From Glandiceps talaboti (Eukaryota; Hemichordata; Enteropneusta; Spengelidae): a stretch of 64,000 nucleotides of DNA. Every line of letters starts with the position of its first letter. The first letter of the stretch is position 1. Positions 37,561 through 56,442 of this stretch are shown here, one piece after another. The position numbers were made by a program, and so were the translations under genes. The notes below the pieces were generated by a model. The model searched no databases and was not told the origin of the DNA. It saw nothing but the letters and a program-made list of their open reading frames with translations. The DNA is taken from contig NC_135564.1 in assembly GCF_964340395.1 (NCBI RefSeq), forward strand, positions 329,501 through 393,500. Reading direction: 5' to 3'.

Positions 37561-38773
37561 AAAGGAAAACCAGTTGTTTGAATGTAAAAGATTATAACCA
37601 TAAAATATAGCTGTTGCAACAGACAACACAAGATCCTAATATGGAACATCATTTGCTTATTCGCCAAATATGGTACATAATTTGAATATTCACATTTCAA
37701 AAAATTGAATAACATTTCTTTTGAGTAAAACCACTTTGTTTTAGCAACGATGCAATTTGAAAATTACTTGATATTCTGACAAAGCTTCTAACCATTGAAT
37801 ACTTACTGATATAATGATAGAGAATATATATTTAGCCAATGCCACAAACATTTCTTAAAGGGGTACAAGCTGAGTTTATACATATTTGGGCAGAGCTTTT
37901 TGCTGCATATTTAAAAGCTACTCACAGTATTGTACTTACTGAAGCACAGTGTCACTTAATCACCACTTGCAATTGGCTGAACTTAAACCTGGTAATAAGC
38001 TATGACTCATAAAGATCCAATGATCTAATTTATCAAGTATCAAAAAATGTTCAGGAAATCCACACAATTCATTCAATTGTTCTAACAATGTCATGACAAT
38101 TGTAATGTCATAAAAGACATGCACTGACACTAACAGAAAACTGGGATGTGGTTTTATCTCAGTATTTTCACTTGAGTCAAAAAAGTTGTAAACTCAGCTT
38201 GTGCCACTTTAAGCAGTTGATTGTATGAAAGTTCTAAGCATGCCTATGATTGGCTATTAGTTTGTTCAAATGAATAGCAAGATAATATTTCAGCCAATTA
38301 AACAATGCTATGAATATTACCCACACCTGGTATTGTTTTCAGCAAAATGTACTGATTTTGGCAGAACATTAAATTGTCAATTGTACTGGATATCTTTTAT
38401 ATAAAAGTATACATGTACATGTTACTTTGCCATGACAGATCTGGCAATTTCTAGTCAAATATAAACATAAAAGTAACTTCCCCCTTCTCACTACACTGTT
38501 GATGTCATTAACTAAGTTATAAAAATAATACAAGTTTCTAATTGGATAGAGAAAATGATGGAGTTCCCTCTTAAGTGCATTGGTAATGTTTCAAACACTT
38601 TTTTCTTTGATCAGTAACACTCTATCCCACCACACAGTCTGTATTATATCATATTTTGAAGGGTACTAGTATCTGCTTTTAACTTTGCACAGGAAATGGC
38701 CAAGTTTTCTTGTAAGCTAAGATTTAGTGATGTGATCAATTACACTAACACATCATGACTGAATGTCAATGAT

Positions 38774-46641
<7,868 letters not shown>

Positions 46642-46744
46642 GTTTGCTAGTAGATTATTCTACACCCGGAAGTATAAAAGCATCCAACACTCCAACACAG
46701 GCCTCGCGAACGCACACCGTGCAATAAATCGTAGCGTCGCTATG

Positions 46745-47000
46745 TTATTTCTCTTCCACGATGTTGATGATCAGTTTAGCTCTTCAAATATACAATAACT
46801 GATATTTAGAAAGGAATAAAACCCTCCGTATATAGACAGCCATGAAATTTGGTAGAAGTTCGGAGGAGGCCATGCAAAAGATGACTTCAACTAATACCAT
46901 TAAATACGCATGCGTACATACTTAATTACGGGATATCCCTTGTCGGTCCCAACTAGCGACCATACAATACAAATGATACATGCTATGATTATGGTGCTCA
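46745..47000. other. Upstream flank of MYD88, promoter candidate
   Basis: MYD88 starts at 46641 on the minus strand, so its promoter should lie at about 46650-47000. The region includes CpG-bearing sequence (CCACGATG, CTCGCGAACGCAC at about 46703-46715). No canonical TATA box or NF-kB site was found with confidence. Confidence 0.3.
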
Positions 47001-47003
47001 CAC

Positions 47004-47472
47004 CACAGGGTGCTCAGGCTCATTTAGTTCTGTTTACAAATATAAACAAAACAAAATAAACATACAAGTAAACAAACAAACAAACAAACAAACAAACAAA
47101 CAAACAAAAACAAATAAACAAGTAAGTAAACAAACAAACAAACAAACAAACAAAATAAACTGACAAATGAGTAGATACATACATGAGTAAACGACAACAA
47201 ACCAACGAACAACCAAACACTTCCCCTCCCCCCCGAAATGGTCACATATGGAAATAACCGGTTATTTACATATGTGACCATTTTTTTTTTTGGGGGGGGG
47301 GTGCAGTGTTTGGTTGTTCGTTGGTTTGTTGTCGTTTACTCATGTATGTATCTACTCATTTGTCAGGTTATTTTGTTTGTTTGTTTACTTGTTTGTTTGT
47401 TAGTTTACTTGTATGTTTATTTTGTTTTGTTTATATTTGTAAACAGAACTAAATGTGCCTGAGCACCCTGTG
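47004..47472. mobile_element. Large palindromic fold-back element
   Basis: The arms run from the left CACAGGGTGCTCAGGC to its inverse at 47472 and meet at AACCGGTT (47256-47263), the centre of a TGGTCACATATG...CATATGTGACCA dyad. The arms stay alignable throughout: TTTAGTTCTGTTTACAAATA, CAAA tracts, then GAGTAGATACATACATGAGT. The left arm is about 40 bp longer because its CAAA tracts are longer. Both strands carry open frames built from the CAAA tract that are not genes. Confidence 0.85.
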
Positions 47473-47837
47473 CTCACACTGTAAACAAAATAGCATAGTT
47501 CAGAGAGCTTGAGATAAAAATTCAAGGCTATTGTATAATGCATCTTACTGATATCTGGTATAATACCGTTACTTACGCAACTGAACAAATAGACAGGATG
47601 GGGAACACTCGAATATTCATTGATTTGTGACTTTATAATATTACATAATAGAACAATCTTTGATACATGATGCATGTATACCCAAAGTGATAAAACGCAC
47701 TGAAATGGGTCCATTCAACAATGCAATAAGTAGGTGTGTAAATCTGCCAGTCTTAGATGCGTGTTCTCCACGTTTACCAGTCGGTTTAATATTGTCTCTT
47801 CCCCTTACATGTAGGAATATATAATCAAAAGGTTGTT

Positions 47838-47950
47838 ATATTTTGTTTGTTTGTTTGTTCGTTCGTTCGTTCGTTCGTTCGTTCGTTTGTTTGTTTGTTT
47901 GTTTGTTTGTTTGTTTGTTTGTTTGTTTGACTGTTTGTTTGTTGTGTGTT
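47838..47950. repeat. GTTC/GTTT microsatellite
   Basis: Tetranucleotide runs: GTTT, then GTTC, then GTTT again. Flanked by sequence (AAAAGGTTGTTATATTT) also found near 4970. Confidence 0.9.
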
Positions 47951-48639
47951 TTTGTCTGTCTGTAACACAGTTCCTGGGCTCCCTATAGATGCAATGTACA
48001 ACCCATAACACCAAAGTAAACTTGAGCATTTTCTGCCACAATCGTTTTTAGTAGCCTTGTCATTTTTTATCTGTACCACCTTTTTTATATGAAACTTTTT
48101 ATGTTTACTCTTTTGCTGTGTTTTTGTGAGCGAGTGTTGTCAATCTGTCTGTAAACTGTCATCTGGAGGACCACTGGCATATGTTTCAGTTTCGAAAAAA
48201 TGGTTTGGCAACACGAGCTCAAACTATCAAATACATCTAAAAGAAATGACAACTATATATGTTTGGCAAAGTTTGACCAAGGGCAATATGTTCAACAAAA
48301 TGGGAACATGCTCAGAAATTCAAAGAGTTAAAATAAAATAAATTGTCATTATATACCTCGGGGGTGAAGATGCAGTAAAAGTTACCCTGCGTCTACTACA
48401 CCTCCACTAACAAACATAGTACATATGTAGTGAAGAGAGTATGATTTAATACTAGGTTTTTCTGTGCAAAGTGTATCAAACATTAGTCTAGTTCGTGACG
48501 ACCGTATTCCGATCTTACACTACGATATCTTCACACATTACGTGAATATAACGTAGTGTAAACATCAATGTTTCCAAAGAGATAACACCCCTGATGAAGA
48601 TAGGACATGTGATTCCCACTGGACAGTACAAACACATCC

Positions 48640-48780
48640 CATCGCCTGTGCTGTGTGGACTTATATGCGAACCTAGAAACCCGTGTTATTTACCCCTTTC
48701 ATATATTATTTGCCAAGTATCTCAATATTATTGATATCTTATTGTATTCAGGAACATATCCCGGGAAACAAGTGCCTGTG
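48640..48780. mobile_element. Truncated relative of the 3553-3806 hAT-like MITE
   Basis: The right end CCCGGGAAACAAGTGCCTGTG and the preceding TATTATTGATATCTTATTGT match the right arm of the 3.55 kb element. Further left, GTGGACTT, CTAGAAACC...GTTATT.CCCTTTCATATA match the inverse of its interior. The other terminus is not found, so this copy is incomplete. Confidence 0.6.
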
Positions 48781-49520
48781 TGTTATTAGCATGTTTACTA
48801 TACTGTGACTTCCATACCATAACCATCATCTTTTCAGCTTGCGAGAAGACGACAGCTATTGAAGTCAGTGCAGTCATGGATGTATTAGTCTCACTATTCA
48901 CTAATACATCCACGGCCACAGCGTTTAAGCCTGTCCATGCGGATCATGGACGAATGTTCATCAACTTGTCGGAAATAGTAATTCGATTAAAAGCTCAAAT
49001 GGTTTTGCCGATCAAGCAACCTTATTACTTCTGGTCAAGACACATTAGAGATACAGTGTAACCATGGTAACATATAAGTAATGTGTACATTTTATTTTTT
49101 CGGGCAAACTGAACGTAATAGATATAATGAACAAATTCTACCTTCGAAAAAAACAAAATGGACAAAACAAACTGAGATGACGTATACGATGCTATATTTT
49201 GAGAACCCTTATTCTAATATTCTATTCGAAAATAAAACCAAAAGAGAGACTGAGAAAGTTGTGATATTAGTAAAAGGGGCAACTTGGACAGTGGATTATT
49301 TTATAGAGATCTGTTAAATTTCATAGAGATGGAGATGGAACTTTTAAAGTGAAATGCCTGAAATGACGGATTAATCCTAAATAACCCCCTTTTCTCAATG
49401 GGGTTTGCGTATTATATTAGAATTATCACAACCCGGCGGTTTACCCTTGTTCCTACCTAAAGAGGGCGCATTTCTTTGAACGACGGTGTGACCTCAGTGT
49501 GACCTCCTGGTGGCTCGGTA

Positions 49521-51209
49521 ATGGCTAGAAACGGCGCATTGCAACTTTCGCGACAAATCTTGAGAGTTGTCGCAGACAGCCATGGCTTCGACAGAGTTGC
49601 GGCAAAGGTACGTGATAGCACTGATACTCATTTTACCGATCACAGTCCGTGTAGCACTCGTGATCAGGGACTATACTAGTGGTGGACGTCCCCGATATGT
49701 TGGTGCTGATGGTTGTATCATGGAAGTATAACCCACACTTCCATGGTTGTATGTAGCTCTGGATGGATTGTACACTTATGCTACGAGGTTCGACACGTCT
49801 TCCCCTCTCCTATGATCCTGGATGTACGGTATATGGTACGAGGTTCGACATGTCTCAGCTCTGGAATAAGTATATGCTACGAGGTTCGACACGTCTTCCA
49901 AGCTTCCCTCTCTCGTCACAACTAAACTAAAGTCCTCTGCATCTAAAAGCAAGGCTGGCATCTCTGTTTGATGAACAAAATTAAAATTTAAGCTAAACTG
50001 TGCTGGAACACTTTCTCGTTAGACAGAACTGCGACTGATGAAAGACCCAACAGCCGGTCCGAAATGTCTTAAAACAAGGGTCAACTAAGTATCGACCAGG
50101 GACGTATCGCCAATGTCTTCACTGCAATAACCTTGACAAACCGGTCACTTTGCTATTACTGACCTTTAAACCAAACAAAATAATCAAGTTTGAACCAGCT
50201 TTGGATAATATGCTTCCACTTATTTCATGCATGGTAGAGGGGGTGGGTCAGGATTTTTTGTGCAATGATTTGAGGGCGGTCTATATTTTTAATGCCTCGG
50301 TCTTTTGAAGAACACCCCACCCTGTCCAGTCCCTTGGTAATAGTATTGTTATGGAGAGTGCCACTATTGGCCATAAGGGGGGTAACACATGCGCTGTTAC
50401 ATAGAGGTCTTGGGTGAGACAATCCGATATGATATGATATGATATGATATGATATACGATATGATACGATACGATACAATACGATACGATACGATACAAT
50501 ACGATACGATACGATACGATACGATAAGATGCGATACAATACGATACGATATATGATATATATATTGTATATAGTAGTCCTGTGGGTGCCATAGCTTGAA
50601 GGTGTGCTAGATGCACCAAAAGATAAGTATTTTACTTTGGGATTGGAAGTATACGGCTGTCTTCAAACACCACTACGTGTTCAACAAGTCATTTATATCA
50701 ATTTATCCATATTAATATATAACATACAGTACATATATATAATTTGGTTGTCTGGTAGAGTTATAGATAATACAATTGTCATTATTATCATATGCCTATG
50801 CCCAGATCAATTGTTCTTGATGAAATTTAATGTGAAATATCACGTCTGATATGTGTTAAACGTCATCAGAGAATGCCTTTCTGATTTGACAAGACACAGT
50901 GATTCCAAACATGAACAAACATAAGCAAACAAAATGGTGGACGGTCTTCCACATTGATGTAATCACATATGGCCACAAAAAATGACACTTCTTTCAAAAC
51001 AGGGAAATTTTGACAAAATATCCATACCCAAATGATACTATTTACAATCATACATTAAATTATAAATTCATAACTACACTGTACAGGTATCATTCGTTTA
51101 GCAACAGTGTCGCCAACACGACTGTAGGCCACCTACTATGTGTACACTACTTCAGAAGTTACACTCGTTTAACCAACTGAGGTTCAGTAGTGCTTTAGGC
51201 ATCATGAAA

Positions 51210-51249
<40 letters not shown>

Positions 51250-54200
51250 AATGACTTAAAGTCAAAAACATGCCAGACTGATTGCCTTGGTTTTTGGTGG
51301 GGACATTACTTAGGGCGTGTAGATGGGAAATTGTTCAAATGAAAATGATCACACCAGAGATGTGTGTTTTGGGTCAACAAATGTTATTTTTGGTCAAAAA
51401 ACTTAAACTCTAAAACTACTGGGCAGATTGGCCTGAAATTTAGTGGGAATGTTCTTGGGGGTGTTTAATTTAAGAATTATTCATGACAAGCATAGCAACA
51501 GACAGGTAGGTAAGTAATTAAAGAATAAATAAAATGTATGTTAATATGCCTAGCAACAAGACCACACCCATAGCAACATCCAAATGATGGTAATATTGCA
51601 ATGATGAAAACTGGGAAGGGTAGGCAAATGAATAAAGATTCCGAAAATGTATGCAAATATGCTAGCAACAAGACCACACCCATAGCAACAGCCAAATACA
51701 GTTGTGTTACAATGCCATTGGCGCTATTTTTAACATATTAAGTCATTTTCTGAAATTTTTAGAGGAATACACTACAACAAAAATTGTATTTCAAAATAAT
51801 TATGAAAAGTTACACAGATCATTTAAACATCCCATCAAAGCAGTTTTACATGTTCAGCAGACTGTGCACGTGAATGTCGCATGAAAATAAAGTCGTGCAA
51901 TGCACGAGGCACATGTCAGGCTGTGCCCTTTTTATTTTTCATGTATTCTCTTTGAGTTCCTGGGTATGGGCATATGATAAATCAGTTGTTATCTGATATC
52001 ACCTCTTCGTTTGTCATATCTCCATTCATGCCATTCCGGCAATGTGATACTCATCTTATGACTCTTGTCAATATGTGGAAACAGCATTCAAAGTAATACA
52101 ACAAACAAAGGGTATTATCCTCATATTATTTACCTCCGTACTATAGGTCAGTGTTGTAACAAAGGGTAATATCCTCATATTATTTACCTCTGTACTATAG
52201 GTCAGTGTTGTAACAAAGGGTATTATCCTCATATTATTTACCTCCGTACTATAGGTCAGTGTTGTAACAAAGGGTATTATCCTCATATTATTTACCTCCG
52301 TACTATAGGTCAGTGTTGTAACAAAGGGTAATATCCTCATATTATTTACCTCCGTACTATAGGTCAGTGTTGTAACAAAGGGTAATATCCTCATATTATT
52401 TACCTCTGTACTATAGGTCAGTGTTGTAACAAAGGGTATTATCCTCATATTATTTACCTCCGTACTATAGGTCAGTGTTGTAACAAAGGGTATTATCCTC
52501 ATATTATTTACCTCCGTACTATAGGTCAGTGTTGTAACAAAGGGTAATATCCTCATATTATTTACCTCCGTACTATAGGTCAGTGTTGTAACAAAGGGTA
52601 ATATCCTCATATTATTTACCTCCATACTATAGGTCAGTGTTGTAACAAAGGGTATTATCCTCATATTATTTACCTCCGTACTATAGGTCAGTGTTGTAAC
52701 AAAGGGTATTATCCTCATATTATTTACCTCCGTACTATAGGTCAGTGTTGTAACAAAGGGTAATATCCTCATATTATTTACCTCTGTACTATAGATCAGT
52801 GTTGTAACAAAGGGTAATATCCTCATATTATTTACCTCCATACTATAGGTCAGTGTTGTAACAAAGGATAATATCCTCATATTATTTACCTCCATACTAT
52901 AGGTCAGTGTTGTAACAAAGGGTAATATCCTCATATTATTTACCTCCGTACTATAGGTCAGTGTTGTAACAAAGGGTAATATCCTCATATTATTTACCTC
53001 CATACTATAGGTCAGTGTTGTAACAAAGGGTAATATCCTCATATTATTTACCTCCGTACTATAGGTCAGTGTTGTAACAAAGGGTATTATCCTCATATTA
53101 TTTACCTCCGTACTATAGGTCAGTGTTGTAACAAAGAGTAATATCCTCATATTATTTATCTCCGTACTATAGGTCAGTGTTGTAACAAAGGGTAATATCC
53201 TCATATTATTTACCTCCGTACTATAGGTCAGTGTTGTAACAAAGAGTAATATCCTCATATTATTTACCTCCATACTATAGGTCAGTGTTGTAACAGCTGA
53301 ACCAGGAAGAGTCAAATTTGAGATGCCAGTTTGTGAAGAACATTCCAACAAAGGGGGTACTTTACATGGTGGAATGACAGCTACACTTATAGATATGATG
53401 ACTACAGTAGCATTGATGACCACGGAGAGGGCTGTCCCAGGTGTTAGTGTTGATATGAATATCACGTAAGTAAAGGATGGGGAGGGAAAAAGAGGGATGC
53501 AGTTTACTGCCTTAAAGGCCAATGATTCGGTTCCAGGTTCTTGCATTAGTGCGCTCTTATCTGTGGAGACAAAAGATTAGACAGAATCATTCTGTTATTC
53601 TAGATCATCTTTATAGGTCTACCAGACAACTATTTCTTGCCAAAGTATAATCTTTATCTGTCTGACATAAGACATGGGCCTTTAGACAATATTTTTAATG
53701 GGGGGGGGGGGGGGGGATATTATTCCCCTTTGAAGTTTTAGCAACAGAAAAAGGCAGTCAACACTGCATAGTGTTACTGCTTGTTGTACAACACGTAACA
53801 GCCAACCAGAGCATTTCCTTGCTTGCCATAATCATTTATAGCATCCATATAAAGTGTAAATACCACTGGTTTCATTAATATAAGACTAGCATGTAGCCTT
53901 TCCAACTGTGGTCAATTTGTAAACAGTGTTGTCAGCTATCATAGCATGTAACCTTTCCAACTGTGGTCAATTTGTAAGGGAAGAAAGGTTAGGGTGATTT
54001 TATCTTAGCTGCGTTTCTATATGCTTTAGGTTACCCTGAAAACCTAATTGTCACCAGTCTTGCATAATCAATGTTACCTTTCTAAAGTAGAGGTATGCAA
54101 ATTGACAAATCTGGTTTTACTCTTGGGACAGGTGAGTGATTTTGGGAAGAAACAGAGTTACAATCATCCCATTGTAATTAAAATCTGATGTAGTGATATG

Positions 54201-54718
54201 ATTCCATTTCTTTATTTACTTCTGTTTCCTTTACACATTGTCATTTGTTTGTAATTCTGTTATTTTGAGACTGGGCTTCCCTTTTCCTAAATCTGACCTC
54301 TTCCTATGGCTTTAGGAAGAAGGTGCTCACTCCACTGCTAAAATTTCACTTCTCTTTTTAAGAAAGATGCTGAAGCATAGATTTTCTTGGCTTTAAAACA
54401 CTGTAACTGAATTTATGAACCACACTTTACTTCCTTGGCTTATTATGTCATGAAAGATCTACAAGTCAGAACAGTTTTGGCATATCTTCAATCGATTACT
54501 TCTGTATTTTACTATAATTATCCAAAAAATAATTCTGACATTTTCCCATTTACTGTACTAGGTACATGAAAGCAGCCTTTCCTGGAGAGACAATAACTAT
54601 CGATGCCAAAGTTTTGAAAGCTGGTAAAACACTAGGATTTACTACTTGTGATATTACCAATGAAAAGGGTGCTCTTGTAGCTCAGGCAAGACATACAAAG
54701 TTTATTGGTAGCTCTTAG
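49521..54718 (+). CDS. ACOT13: Acyl-CoA thioesterase 13 (hotdog fold)
   Basis: Three coding exons, 49521-49607, 53281-53465 and 54562-54718, give 142 aa (human 140). Donors are AAG|GTACGT and AC|GTAAGT; acceptors are CTATAG|GTC and TACTAG|GTA. Exon 1 ends RVVADSHGFDRVAAK and exon 2 continues VSVVTAEPGRVKFEMP, aligning with the vertebrate family. Hotdog active-site residues are present: Asn52 in HSNKGGTLHGG, His58-Gly59, Asp67 in ATLIDMM and Ser85 in PGVSVDMN. Exon 3 encodes the C-terminal strands (ETITIDAKVLKAGKTLGFTT) and ends FIGSS. The known role is hydrolysis of medium/long-chain acyl-CoA as a homotetramer, mitochondrial and cytosolic, often with PC-TP in vertebrates. The remarkable feature is intron 1, whose 3' end is a 22-copy array of the acceptor region, so only the last copy gives this protein. 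Confidence 0.96.
49764..49897. repeat. Short dispersed repeat in ACOT13 intron 1
   Basis: Three copies of a core containing TACGAGGTTCGACACGTCTT (one copy reads CATGTCTC) at about 50-bp spacing. Non-coding. Confidence 0.75.
50431..50556. repeat. GATAC/GATAT pentanucleotide array
   Basis: About 125 bp of GATAT then GATAC with AATAC variants, in ACOT13 intron 1. The minus strand frame rich in SYRIV is an artefact. Confidence 0.93.
51211..51248. repeat. GT dinucleotide repeat
   Basis: About 15 GT units followed by GTAT, in ACOT13 intron 1. Confidence 0.9.
51480..51695. repeat. Diverged tandem duplication, ACOT13 intron 1
   Basis: Two to three copies of a segment of about 130 bp containing AGCAACAAGACCACACCCAT and AGCAACA-CCAAAT. 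Confidence 0.65.
52097..53280 (+). repeat. 54-bp array carrying duplicated ACOT13 splice acceptors
   Basis: About 22 units of 54 bp. Each unit is GTCAGTGTTGTAACA, then AAGGGTAWTATCC, then TCATATTATTTACCTCC, then RTACTATAG. The first 15 nt equal the first five codons of ACOT13 exon 2, and the remaining 39 nt equal the end of intron 1, so the duplicated unit spans the splice junction. The last TAG (53278-53280) is the acceptor that joins to functional exon 2. One upstream copy, near 52795, has TAG|ATCAGT in place of TAG|GTCAGT. The 492-codon minus-strand frame (52068-53546) is an artefact of the 18-codon period. Confidence 0.95.
53245..53281 (+). promoter_or_regulatory. Authentic ACOT13 exon 2 splice acceptor
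   Basis: The tract ATCCTCATATTATTTACCTC and CATACTATAG precedes GTCAGTG. Use of this acceptor keeps phase 0 from exon 1. Any upstream copy would add codons VSVVTKGNILILFTSVL and then hit the TAG of the next unit in frame, giving a truncated product. Confidence 0.85.
53889..53980. repeat. Tandem duplication in ACOT13 intron 2
   Basis: Two copies of a segment containing CCTTTCCAACTGTGGTCAAT, about 55 bp apart. A 17-base G run lies upstream at about 53701-53717. Confidence 0.75.
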
Positions 54719-54728
54719 CTAGCTGTTG

Positions 54729-54734
54729 AATAAA
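54729..54734 (+). terminator. Proximal ACOT13 polyadenylation signal
   Basis: AATAAA 10 nt after the stop codon, followed by GT-rich TTGGGTGTTTTGGGG about 25 nt on. Good match to a mammalian-type signal; the cleavage site is inferred. Confidence 0.6.
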
Positions 54735-55918
54735 GATAATGCATACATCTTGGGTGTTTTGGGGAATTAAAAAGTTATTATATTAAACTTGAGACTGTAT
54801 GAGTGTTACATTAATATTAATTATTGGAATGTTTTATTAAGACCAGTGTCTTTATTGAATTCTCTTTTCCCTCTAAAATACTACCAAATTTCCCTTGGAA
54901 AATGAGTGGAAATTAAGATTAACACATATGAGAATGGGTTGGAAGTAAGAGCAAAAGTTAAAAGACACTTAGTATTTCCAAGGCACTAACTTGGAAGGTT
55001 TGTACAAACTACAAACTACCTCAGGGAAAGGACTTGTATAGACATGAAATTATCATCAATAGTACTGTCAATAGTACTGTAAGAATGTAAAACACATGTT
55101 TGAAAGTTATCCAGTGAAAGCTAAGAAGCAGAATTTACTTCTTTGAATTACGTGTTTTGATAAAACACAAGTTCTCCCATCTGCTTTGTACAGTCAGCTG
55201 TGCCACTCCTGTATTCAATACAGTAAGTTAACATAACAATTTATTCTTTTGTTATGTAAATTTAGTTACAACTCCACTGTCTTCTGGGAAGTGTACTGCA
55301 ACCTAATGATTTGTCAAATTTAGACAATTTCGTCAATTGTAATTTTGTGTTTTTATTTTGAAGTAAAATTAAATATGATATCACTGATATGTGTGATGAC
55401 TCCTCCATTCAGTGACATATGTCCTTTTGCATAGAGAATAGAATATCAGTCAAACCAGTGTCTGTCAAGGAATGAATTTCTTGTTTCCACTAGCTACTCC
55501 TACTGGAAGAGATGTATTAATAGAAGCTTCCTCCCCTTTCAGATGGTATGTCGTGTTGCAGTTTTTCATGTTTCCCTAACACGGCCACCCCCTTTCAAGG
55601 TGAAAGATGATCCCAAATACATGTTGTATCAGATTTGCAATCATTCCTTTTCAGTTTTGATAATCTGGAATTTGGACAATCAATGTTCCACTGTGTAAAT
55701 ATAAATGAGTAAAACTTTTGTGTATAACATGAAATGGGGTGCTTTATACTTACTAAGCAAAAGTTTGAGAACAGATACAATTATGTCATCACAGGGCACT
55801 CTGAAGACAAGCAGTCAACTTTCACTGGCTGGCTGGTGACCATGGATTTTGTTTGAACTTCAACTGATTATATCTTGTGTAGTAGTGTGCATGCTGTTAC
55901 TGTTTATATCATTAACTT

Positions 55919-55924
55919 AATAAA
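55919..55924 (+). terminator. Distal ACOT13 polyadenylation signal candidate
   Basis: AATAAA with GATGTTTGTGTGTTATC about 25 nt downstream, lying between ACOT13 and the F-box gene. It would give a 3' untranslated region of about 1.2 kb. Confidence 0.45.
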
Positions 55925-56090
55925 GAGCCCATACGATGTAAGTGATGTTTGTGTGTTATCATTTTGGTGTCTATCTCAAGGTAGTGTACAAAACGAAACC
56001 TGACTCGCTCTACGGAAAAGAACTGTAAGAACTACACTACCCTTTCCCCATTTATGGTTACTACAAGCCCAAAGACTATATTCTGTACAC

Positions 56091-56215
56091 AGTCGCTTGT
56101 AAACTGTTATTCCTTTCCTAAACGGTTTTATTCTTGTCTATGACGGTCCTAATACAGAACAATGACCGTCATAGACAAGAATATAACAGTTTACAAGCGA
56201 CTGTGATTCTGTACA
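56091..56215. mobile_element. Fold-back hairpin upstream of the F-box gene
   Basis: CAGTCGCTTGTAAACTGTTA at the left pairs with TAACAGTTTACAAGCGACTG at the right, then TTCTTGTCTATGACGGTC pairs with GACCGTCATAGACAAGAA around a short loop. The left arm has about 17 extra nt (CCTTTCCTAAACGG). The outermost words TTCTGTACA are also inverse. It lies about 230 bp before the F-box start codon. Confidence 0.75.
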
Positions 56216-56442
56216 TTGATCCAGACACATCTTTAACAGAATTTCTGTCAGTGTCACGGGTTTTACAAATTACATCGTAATACTCGTTTTATGCGCTTTA
56301 CTTTACGCCCTCTACGTTACATCTGCTAGCGCGTCGCTTTCTTGCTAGGTCGGCTGCTGAGGTTGCAAACTCGGCTGAGTCTGTCGCTATTTTCTTGCTG
56401 TTCGTTACCCTACCGAAAATCTCACAAGGAACGTTTGACAAA

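Noticed and set aside
48780-49061. 93-codon plus-strand frame upstream of ACOT13
   Set aside because: Its start lies at the end of a MITE relic and no domain is recognised.
52068-53546. 492-codon minus-strand repeat protein
   Set aside because: Period of 18 residues equals the 54-bp array; the opposite strand carries the real ACOT13 exon 2.
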